A stretch of 64,000 bases of DNA from the NCBI RefSeq assembly GCF_000715075.1, contig NC_134084.1, positions 97,010,411 through 97,074,410 on the forward strand. The letters are read 5' to 3'. Source of the stretch: Nicotiana tabacum. Lineage: Eukaryota > Streptophyta > Magnoliopsida > Solanales > Solanaceae. This document shows positions 1 through 11,650 of the stretch, piece after piece. The translations under genes were made by a program, and so were the position numbers. Every line of letters starts with the position of its first letter. Position 1 is the first letter of the stretch. Below the pieces are notes generated by a model. The model was given only the letters and a program-made list of their open reading frames with translations, made no database searches and was not told the origin of the DNA.

Positions 1-761
1 CCCTTCATGTAGATGATGACGAAGGAAAATCATGGCCTTCGCTTTATCCTGATTTGATGCTTTATTTCCTTGTATAATAGTATTTCCAAGACCTTTAGCA
101 TCAAGGTGAATTTCAGCATCAAGAACCAATGATAAATAGTTCTTTCCGGTGATGTCAAGTTATTGATAAATTTGACATAGTGAAAACTATCATAAAAGAT
201 GAATAAGTTAGAGAAATAATTATAATAATAAACAATTAATGAAAACAAAACGATTAAGGTAAAAGAAATGAAAATAGAGCTATATCATGTTAACAATCTA
301 CTATTTCATTTTATTCTTGCCATAAAGTAGAAATTACATACTTGTTTCATTTCACTTTATATTATTGATATATATGTGTTAATAGAATTGAACGTGACTA
401 ACATTATTTATATGTTCCAATAAATATAAAGTAATTAAAAAATTATTGCTTGTCAATTCATTTCTCACAGTTCTTCAAAATGCCTTAAAAATATGTTTTG
501 ATCCAGGGAGTCCATGACATTAGTGCATAGCTAGTTTGATGACTTTGAGGTCCTCTAAGAGTTGAGCACGGAAGGAAATAGTTATTTAATCATTGTAATG
601 TACTTAAACTATTTAAGATGCCCATGCGCACAAGTAATTTGCAAACAGTGAGCATATGATATGTACTGCCATAAATAAGATGATTACAATGATACATACC
701 TTAAAATATGGCTCAACTTAGCGGGAGTTAAGAATAAAATTAGAGCTTCGTGCTGATAACG
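1..761. other. AT-rich flank without a recognised gene
   Basis: No coding frame resembling a known protein and no clear repeat termini are visible here. The short open frames are AT-rich and look like chance. The last about 20 bases (743-761) look like a retrotransposon primer-binding site for the LTR that follows. Confidence 0.6.
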
Positions 762-998
762 TGTTATAAAATAAAAGTAATGCAGTAAAATGTAAATAAG
801 AAGAGATAGAAAGAAGGGAGAAGTGTTTTCTTCTTTCACTTTGATGTATTTTTCCATTGCAATTACATGGCCTTTTATAGGCATAAAAAGTAAAGATGAT
901 GGACATAAAGTAGGAAATTTAATCTTTTAAGTTATTCACAACATGAACATCCAATGTAGTATCCAAAGTAGTATCCAATGTACAAACTATTCATAACA
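762..998 (-). mobile_element. Copia-like LTR remnant with adjacent primer-binding site
   Basis: The stretch starts TGTTATAAAATAA and ends CATAACA, as an LTR would (TG...CA). Directly left of it, read on the - strand, is CGTTATCAGCACGAAGC, which resembles the primer-binding site of a class of plant Copia elements. No second LTR and no gag/pol follow on the left, so this would be the 5' end of a truncated element lying just upstream of the host gene. Ends and family are inferred from terminal bases only. Confidence 0.4.
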
Positions 999-1279
999 GA
1001 GTTGTTATTTTTTAATGTGTAATAGTCTCTCCAGACTTTGTGTAGTAGTCTTTTGCGAGTGGAAAATTTCTCACTATAATGCTAAAATTATGTTGTTCCA
1101 CTCATATATTACATTTTCCACGTTGTGTTTACTGTCGTATTCTTGTTAGTTACCGTGGATATTAATATTGTGGATATTAATGTTTCCATGTGGGACATTC
1201 TTTCCCAACAAATATACTACTCTTTTGCTACAGAGAGTCACAAACATTTCAAAGAAGAAAGGAAACCCAAAACGGAGAT

Positions 1280-4200
1280 ATGGCAAAGATTCAGAGGTGT
1301 AACTATGTTTTGTATCTCTTGGTTTTAATACTGTTGATGATGAATATATTCTTTTTTATTAAAGAGTTGGAGTCAAAGAGCAAATGCAGCGAGCAGGAGA
1401 AGAGGAAGCTGAGTTGGAGCCAGAGAGCAGCAGAGGAAGCAGAAGCAGTAGCCTCAATTTCATGCTCAGGCCATGGAAAAGCCTATCTTGATGGCCTTGT
1501 TGTAGATGGAATTCCTACTTGTGAATGTTATACTTGTTATGCTGGACCTGATTGCTCTTTACTTATCCCCAACTGTTCTGCTAATGCTTTCGGGTAATAC
1601 TGATCTCCCTTATGGTTTACGATATTACACTTACCTTTCTTATTTAGATTTCTTTGTAATAAGCATAGGCGGAGCTAGGGGTACGGAAGGAAATTCATCC
1701 GAACCCCCTTCGCAGGAAAATATACTAGGCCAAAATTATCTTTTATTGATCTATGGTATATGTTGAATCCCAGCTTTTGAGCCGAGGGTCTAATGGAAAC
1801 AACCTCTCTCCCCTCATAAGATAGCGGTAAGGCCTGCGTACACATTACCCTTCCCAGACCTTACTGTCTGAGATTGCAGTCATTGCACTTGGTATGTTAT
1901 TGTCGTTGTTATTGTTATGTTGAATCGCGTTGACTTCTTTGTACAATAACATCAACAACCCAGTGGGTCCGGAGTGGCTAGGATATAGGTAGACTTTTAC
2001 TTTTTTTTTTTTTGTATTTTGAATCCCTCTAATAAAAATTCTGGTTTCGACCCTACCAATAGTAACAAATCTTTTTAACTCATTAATGTAGTTGGGATCC
2101 CCTATTCTATGAGCCATTCTGGATGGAAAATGCAGAAAGCAGTGCAGTAGTGATAGCAGGTTGGCATAGAATGGCTTATTCCTTTCCTGATCCAACCTCT
2201 CACCTTTCCCAGGAGCTCGAGAAAACCATAAGGAAGTTACATTCAGTTGCAAAGAACGCAATTACAGATGGAAGATACATCGCTATTGGTGTAGGCGCTA
2301 GTCGCCTACTCAATGCTGTAGTTCATTCTCTTTCCATGGAGAATTATTCTTCCTCACCTTACCCTGCAAAATTTTTCGCGAAACCTCCTCATTATCCGGT
2401 TCGTACCTTCTTCTCCATTACTGACATCCATCTATTCTATGAAAAAGTTGTACATCATCCTTGAGTTTTGAATATGGATTTAACTTGTATAATTTTTTTA
2501 CTTTGGCGATGCATATAAAAGTTAAATTCTTTAAGAATTTTGGTTTTGATTTTCTCAGTTCTATAAGCTTCAAACGGACTACTTGCAAACACGACATTAT
2601 GAGTTTATAGGAGATCCATCCATGTTGAACGACACTGATGTTGGTGGAGATGTGTTTGAGTTTGTGACTTCACCAAGCAATCCAGAAGGGAATTTAGAAG
2701 GTCCAGTTCTGAAAGGCGGCCCGAATGTGAAGTACATTTTTGATAGGGTCTATTATTGGCCTCAGTTCACAGCAATTCCAGCTCCTGCTGATGATGATCT
2801 CATGATTTTCTCCTTGTCTAAGCTAACTGGTCATGCTGGAACCAGACTCGGGTAATATACCAACGTTTAATCTAAATTGCTTTTCGTATGAAATTATATA
2901 TTTAGTCTAAATTACTCCCTTTGTTTCAATTTAGATGAGGTAGATAGACTCGGCATGGAATTTAAGAGAAAAAAAGGGAGACTTTGAAACTTGTGGTCTT
3001 AAAAGCTTAAGGGGTAAAAGGTTTGTGGGGCCATGACATTTGTGTGGTTAGAAAAACTTCTCATTAAGAGTACGATGAGTAAAATAAAAAGTTTATAGTT
3101 GAATTATTTCCAATTATAGAAATATATCTTTCTTTTTGGAACAGATTAATAAGGAAAGTGTGTCATCTAAATTGAAACAGAGGGAGTAATAATTAATAGA
3201 ATACAATAGAAGCAACATAGAATAAATTTTACAAATAATCCACATCAAGGGCGGATCCAGCCATATAGATGTGAGGAGTTCATTTGAACGCATAATTTTT
3301 TGTCTAGACCTTGATATATCTGCGTAAAATTTACTGAAATTGTTATATTTGAACTATGAACCAATAACTTGATGAATCCATAGAATTAAAATTTCAGATC
3401 CGCTGCCTCTGATCCACATGAATTTGTGTAGGTGGGCTGTTGTGAAGGACGTGAATGTGTATAATAGAATGAAGGAGTATATTCATCAGGCTGATATGGA
3501 GATGTCTAAAGATACCCTATTGAGAGCTTTAACTATTCTGAGAGTTGTTACTGAAGGAGATGGCAAGAAATTCTTCAATTTTGCACATGAAATCTTGAGG
3601 GATCGCTGGGAAAAAATTAGTCACATCTTCTCCCTTTCTAAACGTTTCAGCATTCAACATATTCCAACTCAGTATTGCACATTTCTTAACCGAGCAAGAG
3701 AACCATCTCCAGGTGATATTTCTTCTCATCTTCTTATTCGTCTACTAGTGAACTCATTTTCTGACGCTCCTTTCGTTTTATTTTATATGGTGATGATTGA
3801 TTGGATATTGAACGTAAGAAAGGAATAAAAACTTTTGATATATAAACTAAATATGTACTGTAACACATTAAAAGAACTCTTTAAAAACTTTTGATACATA
3901 AACTGAATATTTACTATAACATATTAAAAGTACTCTTCAAATTTTGTGGTCTTATGACATGCCTCGAATTCCTGCTATATGGTATAAGAGAGTCTCATTA
4001 AAAGACAAATGAAAAGATAGAATTTAAATTAAAAAAAATAAATATATATAAAAGTGTCGATCTTTTTGAAACTAACAAAAAAAACTTAAACTATAAAATG
4101 GAACGGAAGAATAAAAGCAATTAAGAGCAGTAACTCAAATGGTGCGTGCGCGTATATTATTTTCTTTTTTTATTTTTCACTTGATGTTCGGTATTCATAT

Positions 4201-7200
4201 TGGAACCTAACTAAATTTATTCGCGTCGAAAAGTCTCACATTGAAGGTTAAAGTGTTCCCTAATAAAATCGACTTTATATGAACTCCGAACTTATGGTTA
4301 AGAATAGTAAAATACTTATCACTAGATCTATCACAATCCTTATTGGTAATGATGCGGATATCATTCTCACTATTTAATATTTACTGCACTACCTCCCATG
4401 CTATCTGTTAATCTATTTTATCACAACCTAACACATCACTCACGAAAGGATTCCTTTGTATTATATTTTAAACTTTTACATGACAAAACTGAACCCTATC
4501 AAATTACTTGACCAAATGCTTCCAAATTCTTGAAAAGGAAAACTGTATTTTTAAGATACCGAAGTTGATTAGGGCCCCAGAACTTAACTTACCAACGTCT
4601 CATAGTTTAACATTATAATTATATGTTAAATGAGGCATAGCCATTGAAGGAACTGAGATAGAACAGAGGAGGGAAGAAGAAAAGAAAGTAAGAGAGCAGA
4701 GTTTGGAAATATCGAATTTGTATTTGCATGCACTGTACATGTATATATATGTATATATATATATATACATACATACATCACTTAACCACTAACTACCTAA
4801 CAATATATTAGTTGTTGACATCTGTACATTTAGTCCACTAACTAACTTCTAAGCTCCTAACTAACCTCTACACTATGCATACTTCTCAACACTCCCTCTC
4901 AAGCTGAGGGATGAAAGAGGTCTTTCATTCCCAGCTTGCTAATCAAATACTCATGTTGTGGTTTGCATAGACTCTTGGTAAGCAGATCAGCAGGCTGTTC
5001 CTTAGTCCCGATATGTTGAGTCTGAATTTGACCACCCTAAATTTTCTCCCTTACAAAATGACAATCAATGTCAAAGTGTTTTGTCCTTCATGAAATATGG
5101 GGTGTGCTGCAATCTGTATAGCAGCTTTGCTATCACAGAACAATTGTACGAGGGTGTTCATTGCAACTCATAGTTCTCCAAACAAACCAACTAGCCAAGT
5201 GACTTCAGCAACAGTAGCTGCCATGCTCCTGAATTCTGATTCAGCAAAGCTCCTAGAAACTGTGCTTTGCTTCTTGGACTTTCAAGAAATTAAAGCTTTA
5301 ACAAACTTAACTATATAACCAGTAATAGACTTCTTTGTTTCCACACATGAACCCCAATCTGAATCACAATAGGGAACCAGTTCCTTGTTACCTTTTGCTG
5401 GCATAAACAATCCAATCCTGCAATTCCCTTGACATACTTGACCACTCATATAGCTGCTTCCATATGTGACTGCTTAGGAGCATGTATGTGTTGGCTCAGT
5501 ACTTAAACAACAAAGGCAATGTTTGGCCTTGTCATAGTCTGGTATATCAGTTTGCCTACCAATCTTTGATAGCTACCTGGGTCCTCAAGTTGTGCTTCTA
5601 TAGAGGCTTCTCCATTGTTCATGAATTCATCAAATGCTACTGAGGTGAGTTTATGATTGAACTCAAGAGGTGTAGCAACAGGCTTTCCACCAGCTAATTC
5701 CAGCTCAGACACTAACTCAAGAGTATATTTCCTTTGATTCATAAGAATTCCTTCTTTAGATCTGGAGAACTCAATTTCCAGAAAGAATTTTAATTCTCCA
5801 AAGTCCTTCATTTTGAACTTAGCTTGCAAATATATCCTTATTTGACGTATAAGCTCCACATTGTTCCTAGTAACCAGTAGGTCATCAATATATACCAGGA
5901 TTACTATCAGATCACCACCTACCATTTGTGTGAAATGGGAGTAATCATAATGAGACTACACAAATCCCATATCCTTCAGAGCAGAAGTCAACTTCAGGTT
6001 CCAATGTCTAGGAGCCTGCTTGAGTCTATACAAGGACTTATGCAATCTGCATACTTTCTGATAACTCTCCCCCTGGTTGGCAAAACCATTTGGGATCTGC
6101 ATATAGACCTCTTCAAGGAGATCTTCTTGAAGAAATGCATTGTGCACATCCATTTAGAAAATAAACCAGCCAGATGTTGTAACCAAAGCTACCACAGATC
6201 TCACTGTCACCATTTTGGCCACAAGAGAGAAAGTCTCTTTATAATCCAGGCCTTCAAGCTGACTATACCTCTTAGCAATCAGTCGAGCCTTATATCTTTC
6301 CACCTCCCTAGTGGACTTGTATTTGACCTTGAAAACCCAGTTGCAACTAATAGGAGTCTTGCTAGGAGGCAGGTCAATAATGGACCATGCATGATACTCC
6401 TCAAGGGCAGCAATCTCAGCCTACATGTCTTCTATCCACTTAAGATCAGTACTAGCCTTAGCATAGGAGGGAGGCTCAGACACAACTGAGTATGCAGCAA
6501 TACAAGCCTGATAGGCAAGAGACAGCTTGTCATAACAAACATACTGGGAAATGGAATAATTGCAGACTACTCCTTTGGAGGGTACAACATAGTCTTTTAT
6601 CCATATAGGAGGAACAGAAGTCCTAGAGGATTTCCTAATAGGAGGTGGAACAGCAACAAGAGAAGGACTGGATTGTGGATAAAGATTAGAAACTAGCAGA
6701 GTAAGATCAATTGATTAATTAGAAACAGAAGAAGGGGACTAGATTGTAGGAGTTCTAGGAGGAGAATGCACTGAAGAGGAGCAGTCAGCTTCTAAAAGAT
6801 CCCAAATGGGAAATAAAGGAGAAGAACCAGAGATAAAATGCTTAAAAGGAAAAAATCCTCCTTGAAGACAGTGTCCCTGCTCACAAAGAATAGTTTTGAG
6901 TGAAGACCATATAAAATGTATCCCTTTTGCATAGAAGAGTAGCCAAGATGAACATCAGGAATGGCCCTGAGGCTAAATTTATCTGCTTTGCTAGTACAAG
7001 TGGCATAGCACAGACTACCAAAGACCCTCAAGTGCTGGAGAGATGGAACCTTGTTTTAGAGTTTCTCAAAGGGAGATGCTACCTTCAACAAGACAGTAGG
7101 CAATTTATTCAGAAGATAGACTGTTGTGGAGACATACTTACCCCAGAACTAGAGTGGAACAAATGCTTGAAACCTCAAGGCTCTTGCTATGTTAAGAATA

Positions 7201-10200
7201 GACCTGTGTTTTCTTTCAACTGTACCATTCTACTGAGGTGTATATACACAGGAACTCTGGTGAATAATTCCATGCAACACCAAGAGACTATTGACCTGCT
7301 CATTGAAGAACTCAGTACCATTGTCAGACCTGAGACACTTAACTTTGTTATCAAATTGAGTCTAAACTAGTGTTAAAAACATTTTCAGCATAACAACAGA
7401 TTCTGCTTTAGTGTTCATTAAAAAGATCCATGTGTACTTAGAGAAATCATCCACCAATGTCATAAAGTATCTCTTACCATCATGAGTTGGAACCCTGTAT
7501 GGGCCCCAGACATTAGCATGCACAAGTTCAAAAGCAAGAGTAGAACAAGAAATGTTGTGAGGAAATGGCAATCTAGATTGCTTAGCAATAGGACACACTG
7601 TACAATGATGGTCTTGCATAGTAATGTGAGGTAAACTACTAATCTTTTGTAGAACTTTTAGAGGTGCATGTCCTAGTCTCTTGTGCCACAAAGATACAAT
7701 ATAATTCCCAGTAGACTTAGGATGGACTGCCTTATTGTTACTAGAGAACTAGAGATAGTATTTACAGAAGATGTTAGATAGGTACTTTTCTTTGCATTCT
7801 ACAGCTGCACTAAGTCTTCAGGGATATCTGGCTTCAGGATTTAGAGTCCACACTCTTCCTTACTAATCCCCATTACCTTCCTACTCAAGATAACCCTAGA
7901 AATCAGGAAACAAATACAAGAAGACATCTCAACTCCTTTGTAAGCTTTGAGACTGAAAGCAAGTTGTATTTGAAGTCTGGAATGTATAATACATTCTATA
8001 ATGATTTAGTTTTGAAGATTGTGGAAACTCCAGTATGACTGATAGTAATCTGCTCACCATTAGGAAGATGAACCTTGTTATGGTCTATACTAGTTAGATC
8101 CTTGATTTCACTTAGTAACATAGAATTATGTATCATATGATTGGAGGCCCCTATGTCTACTATCCAGTTACCATTGACTATATGAGACATGAAGGCTTTT
8201 ATAGTACTTGTGTTGTTCATAGTTGCTACATTTGCCGCTAATTCTACTTGCTTTACTTTGTTCAACATATGCAGGATCTGATCATATTGTTCTTGAGTAA
8301 GCACTCGAGCTGGGGAGAACAATTGAGGAGTAGGTTGAGGAAGATTAGAAGATTGAAATCCTCTAGCAGTAAATGCATTGTTCACCTGAGGACCTGAATA
8401 ACCTCGTCTCTTGGCCTTGAAATCAGTAGGGTATCCATGGAGCTTATAGTAAGTGTCTTTGGTATGACCTTTCAAATGACATTAGTCACATTGTAGTGTA
8501 GGCCTTCCAAGATTATTTCTAGGTTTGAAACTACTATTTCCATTCCCAGAGCTAGCCTTACTCATCAGTGCCGCTGAATCACCAATGCCAACACTTAGAG
8601 CTGCCTTGTTTCTCCTTTGACTCTCAACATTAACTACCATAGCATAGGCCTGGTTGACATTTGGAAGAGGTCGAACCATAAGGATCTGTTCTTTAGCATT
8701 ATCAAAAGAGTCATTTAGACCAGTCAAAAACTGATACAATTTTTGTAGTTAGTAATGTTCTGCATGCTGCTTGGATTCAGGACATCCACATGAAGGAGGA
8801 GAAGCTAAGGCTTCATACTCATCCCATAAAACTCTAAGTTTTGAGAAATATTCAGATACAGTTAGCAAATTTTGAGTCAGTTTTGCAATCTCCTTGTGAA
8901 GATAAAATGATCTAGCAGCATTCACTTTATCAAATCTTTCACGAAGATCTTCCCAAACTTTGTGTGCATTAGATGCATAGATCATAATATCAGTAAATTT
9001 AAAGCTATAGTGTTCATTATCCATGATAAAACAATAGCATTATATCGATTCCAAAGTTCATGAAGACTCGGATCATAAAGCTCCTTCCTACAGGTTTCTA
9101 GCACAAAACCTAACTTGTTTTTGCCATGCAACACCATTTTCATAGATCTACTCCAAAGAGAGTAGTTTTCAAATCCTCGAAGCTGAATCAAGATGAGAGC
9201 AGCACCTTGAGTATCAGAAGGATGAATACACAAAGGGTGATTGTAGTGAACTAAGTCAATGTTCTGAGTATCAGGTGTAGATGGTGTAACAATGGTCGAA
9301 GTAGATTCATTTTCATTGATCGCCATAGTAATTTCATAAATTTGTAAATTGAACAGAATTACTCACTCAAATTGTTGTAAAAGTTCAGAAAAGTTGTTGA
9401 ATTTGCTCAAAATCAGCAAACCCTAGCTTGAAGAAGAGATCGTATCTTCAGCTGCAATTTGAAGCAGATGAGACTAATTCTGGATTCGACTAAGCTGAGC
9501 TCTGGTACCATGTTAAATGAGGAATAGCCATTGAAGGAACAGAGATAGAACAGAGGAGGGAAGAAGAAAGTAAGAGAGCAGAGTTTGGAGATATTGAATC
9601 TGTATTTGCATGCATTGTACATGTATATATATATATATATATACATACATCACTTAACCACTAACTACCTAAAAATATATTAGCTGTTGACATCTGTACA
9701 TTTAGTCCACTAACTAAAGTCTAACCTCCTAACTAACCTCTACACTATGCATACTTCTCAACATTATAATCACTCTGAAATTGCCTTCCGTGTGATTCTT
9801 AAAGCTGCGGAGATGCCCTTTGCTATGGGTGCATCCGACATCACTTAAACATAATACAAATATAGATATATGCCACCATGTGCGTGTGCGTGTGCGTGTG
9901 TGTGCAATTCGGTATATGCCACCATGTGCATGTGTGTGTGTGCACAATTTGATATATGCCGCTCTGTGCATGTGTGCGCGCGCGTGCTTGTTGTTCTAAT
10001 ATAGAAATGTTGTTGATTGCAGCATTCACATGGGTAAAGTGCAAAAGGGAAGAAGATAAAAACTGCACACATGTCTTCTTGGAAGAAGCAAACATCAGAG
10101 GTCATCCGGGCAGCGGATTCTTTGCAGATCATACTTATGTTCGGCTCGGTCTGGTAACGCGTCAGCATGATTTTGATATGCTCATTTCTCGATTGGAACA

Positions 10201-10273
10201 ATTCATTTCTCAAGAAGAAGAGAACGGTACTGCACAAGCTATCTCTATAAATATCCCCGAAATATTGACCTGA
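1280..10273 (+). CDS. Tryptophan aminotransferase-related / alliinase-like protein, five exons
   Basis: Exons 1280-1593, 2092-2398, 2559-2851, 3432-3712 and 10023-10273 have GT/AG borders, and their lengths sum to 482 codons (481 aa plus stop). Residues about 8-28 are a hydrophobic anchor. About 55-100 is a Cys-rich EGF-alliinase domain (SCSGHGKAYLDG, then regularly spaced Cys). Next comes the PLP aminotransferase fold: SPSNPEG, the Asp-Arg-x-Tyr-Tyr stretch, the PLP lysine in SLSKLTGHAG, and the C-terminal VRLGL arginine region. Family members use PLP to transaminate tryptophan in auxin synthesis (TAA1/TAR) or cleave Cys sulfoxides (alliinase). The EGF domain suggests the TAR3/TAR4-alliinase side; substrate cannot be read from sequence. 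The ATG at 1280 is chosen because it gives the anchor directly; an upstream in-frame ATG at 1190 is less likely. All introns carry transposons except the 160-bp second one, yet no exon is damaged. No clear TATA box was identified upstream. Confidence 0.9.
1664..2057. mobile_element. Degenerate hAT-type MITE split by a SINE (intron 1)
   Basis: The left end (CATAGGCGGAGCTAG) and the right end (CTGGTTTCGACCC) resemble the GGCGGA-type terminal repeats of short non-autonomous hAT elements common in Solanaceae. Inner flanks (GAACCCCCTTCG on the left, GAATCCCTCTAA on the right) also fit that family. The middle is occupied by the SINE tail at about 1775-1925. No convincing 8-bp target duplication remains, so the ends are approximate. 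Confidence 0.4.
1775..1925 (+). mobile_element. TS-type SINE 3' portion (intron 1)
   Basis: The block has the order typical of Solanaceae TS SINE tails: GAGCCGAGGGTCTA, GGAAACAACCTCTCT, GGTAAGGCCTGCGTACA, TTACCCTTCCCAGACC, then a TTG/TTA-rich end around 1898-1918. This family is RNA polymerase III-derived and uses LINE machinery to move. The 5' tRNA-related part is not evident, so the copy is 5'-truncated or diverged. It sits in the same orientation as the host gene. Confidence 0.75.
2915..3186. mobile_element. Stowaway (Tc1/mariner) MITE in intron 3
   Basis: A 272-bp element bounded by CTCCCTTTGTTTCAATTTAG at the left and its near-perfect reverse complement ending AACAGAGGGAG at the right. 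A TA dinucleotide flanks both ends (2913-2914 and 3187-3188), the target duplication of Tc1/mariner elements. There is no coding capacity; a transposase would have to come from elsewhere. Confidence 0.87.
3246..3411. mobile_element. hAT MITE with 8-bp target duplication in intron 3
   Basis: A 166-bp element starting CAAGGGCGGATCCAG and ending CAGATCCGCTGCCTCTG, imperfect inverted termini of hAT type. The 8-bp direct repeat ATCCACAT lies exactly outside both ends (3238-3245 and 3412-3419). The right target copy ends 12 bp before the exon-4 start at 3432, so the element has replaced the sequence where a branch point and polypyrimidine tract would lie. Confidence 0.87.
3827..3938. repeat. Two-copy 56-bp tandem repeat in intron 4
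   Basis: Units 3827-3882 and 3883-3938 both run from AAAAACTTTTGATA to a TACTCTT/AACTCTT end, with about six substitutions. Downstream text (TGTGGTCTTATGACATG and a terminal TGGAACGGAAGAAT near 4099-4112) hints that the repeat belongs to another decayed Stowaway-like element, but no paired termini could be fixed. Confidence 0.6.
4624..4891 (-). repeat. 3' LTR of the intronic Copia element
   Basis: 268 bp, TG...CA termini, with an internal (TA)n microsatellite at about 4741-4766. The bases just right of it (CTCCCTCTCAAGCTGAGGG) are the complement of a purine-rich tract, marking this as the 3' LTR of a - strand element. Confidence 0.9.
4892..7725 (-). pseudogene. Copia pol relic: integrase, reverse transcriptase, RNase H
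   Basis: Read right to left. The pre-integrase motif WHKRLGH and Cys pair CTVCPIAKQSRLPF lie at about 7691-7560. The integrase core follows (GKRYFMTLVDDFSKYTW); the first catalytic Asp of the usual H-A-D-V-W-G-P motif is Asn here (HANVWGPY). Integrase tail at 7031-6792. RT segments at 6153-5956 (MDVHNAFLQEDLLEEVYMQ) and 5925-5503 carry YIDDLLV, the polymerase active site. RNase H remains at about 5320-5050. Stops and frameshifts separate all blocks, so no full polyprotein can be made. Confidence 0.85.
7996..9326 (-). pseudogene. Copia gag-protease relic
   Basis: The frame opens with ATG at 9326 (MAINENEST). A Copia-type capsid domain follows (FENYSLWSRSMKMVL; WEDLRERFDKVNAARSFYL; YFSKLRVLWDEYEAL). 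Then comes a zinc-knuckle region with its first Cys pair disrupted by a stop (KGHTKDTYYKLHGYP remains), and the protease motif WIVDIGASNHM, with Ile where Thr/Ser is usual after the catalytic Asp. At least one frameshift near 9000 and stops near 8745 and 8478 break the reading frame. Confidence 0.85.
9499..9510 (-). other. Primer-binding site of the intronic Copia element
   Basis: On the - strand TGGTACCAGAGC directly follows the LTR end. It differs by one base from TGGTATCAGAGC, the initiator-Met-tRNA primer site usual for plant Copia elements. This fixes orientation and the inner edge of the 5' LTR. Confidence 0.85.
9511..9763 (-). repeat. 5' LTR of the intronic Copia element
   Basis: 253 bp, same termini as the partner LTR. 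It holds a shorter (TA)n tract at about 9625-9643 and lacks a 4-bp insertion in the purine-rich stretch. Confidence 0.9.
9865..9988. repeat. Three short tandem units with TG/CG-rich tails, just before TAR exon 5
   Basis: Units start at 9865, 9911 and 9951, each opening G(A/G)TATATGCC and continuing into an alternating (TG)n or (CG)n tract. The third ends GCGCGCGCGTGC, an alternating purine-pyrimidine run that could adopt Z-DNA. The block ends 34 bases before the exon-5 border. Confidence 0.75.
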
Positions 10274-11410
10274 TCGACTTTTATACTTTCATTTAAAATT
10301 TCCTTTATAAAAACAAACTACGTGAGGGATAAAATTTTGATATTAATTTTTTTTTAAAAATATTTGGACGTCGAGTTCATCTAAACAATAGAATCCATTT
10401 TGAAAGACAATTCAAGGTCTGCATAGCAATTTTATTTCATCTGAAAAACAGAAAAGCAAACAACTTTTATAATAAATAGAATAATAACTCCTAATATAAT
10501 ACTCCTCGTGGTCTCAACTACTTTGCTAATATTTGTCCTAGAAATTTAGTAGTTGCATGTTTTTTCCACTTCTCTGTTTCTTTTTTTTTTTTTCAATCTT
10601 AACTAACGTGTATTTTTAAAATTTTAGGTTATTGTATATCGCCATCAATCAACAACCAGTGATCAACTCTTTTAGGTATGCTTGTCCCGATCTGGATCTT
10701 TGAGCTATAATACTATTTAATCTATTACAGAGCAGCTCAATTTGGATTCCGAAATGTGAATTAATTACTTAATTAATAAAACTTTAAATGATTGTCGATT
10801 AATAATTGTTACTACTATTGTTATAATAATACGTGATCCTTATACTAAGAGGAAGAGCTGGTGATGAAAATAATGTGAAGAAATCGATCTGTTCATTCAT
10901 TTTGATCAGTTACAGAACTCAAAGCAAAGAATATTTGCTTTAAGCCAAACTCTACTGATTCTTTGAAGGACATTAAATTACAATCTTTCTACTTTGGATT
11001 GCTGAACTAAATCACAGTTTAGCAGTCCATGGAATGCTATTGCTTTGCTTATAGCAACTTTTCTTCTTTGCTTGACTTTTATGCAGAGCAATTTCACTAT
11101 TAAAACGTGATCCACTTCCTGGTATTTGATGGGCAGAGTTATCCCTGCTTATGCCGGTGAAAGGTAATAGGTACTTGATATAATTTTCAAGGTCAGATGC
11201 GGATTCAAAATTTGATAGATACGGGTGTCATTGTATTCAATGTAAACTTATCACTAGTCAAGGAGGTTGAAATAGTTTACATTTGACCGATTCGCTCAGT
11301 TTTGAATTAATTTGGTTCGGTTTGATCAATTTTTCATTTAATTCGGTTTACTTTACAAGTTTTTTTGGTCCATAAATACAGTGATAATCAAACTAATGAT
11401 TATTTTTCTT

Positions 11411-11517
11411 TGTCCCAGTTATTTTCCTTTTTAGCTACCTCCTAATTTTCTATTTGTCGTTTATTATTTTTTATATTTTTCTTCTATTCTATTATTTTAG
11501 CTGTGATCTCTAGCAAG
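11411..11517 (+). repeat. 107-bp imperfect direct repeat, copy 1
   Basis: Runs from TGTCCCAGTTATTTTCC to GATCTCTAGCAAG. A second copy of identical length lies at 11779-11885. The copy ends exactly where a hAT-like terminus (CAGGGGCGGATCCAC) starts at 11518. Confidence 0.75.
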
Positions 11518-11650
11518 CAGGGGCGGATCCACCCTTTGGGGTGGGTTGTTACAGCACCACTAAGTTGGTAAAATTATCATATATTTATGTAAAAAAAATT
11601 CTTAAACTAGGTCAAACATTTAATCCTGGCACTCCCAGTCGCAAGCTAGA

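Larger units (their letters stand above)
4624..9763 (-). mobile_element. Copia LTR retrotransposon inserted in TAR intron 4
   Basis: A complete-length 5140-bp element in antisense to the host gene. LTRs lie at 4624-4891 and 9511-9763, both TGTTAAATGAGG...CTCAACA. The target duplication is TTATA at 4619-4623 and 9764-9768. A primer-binding site adjoins the right LTR and a purine-rich tract (on the - strand) adjoins the left LTR. Gag, protease, integrase, RT and RNase H relics occur in that order on the - strand. The two LTRs differ at roughly a dozen positions plus a 4-bp and a microsatellite indel, so the insertion is old but not ancient. Stops and a lost catalytic residue make it non-autonomous. 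Confidence 0.93.

Noticed and set aside
1190..1279. Upstream in-frame start for the TAR protein
   Set aside because: It would add about 30 residues of Ser/Arg/Glu-rich text before a good membrane anchor; the ATG at 1280 gives the usual family start.
9729..10237. His/Thr-rich - strand ORFs next to TAR exon 5
   Set aside because: They arise from the TG-rich tandem units and the antisense of exon 5.
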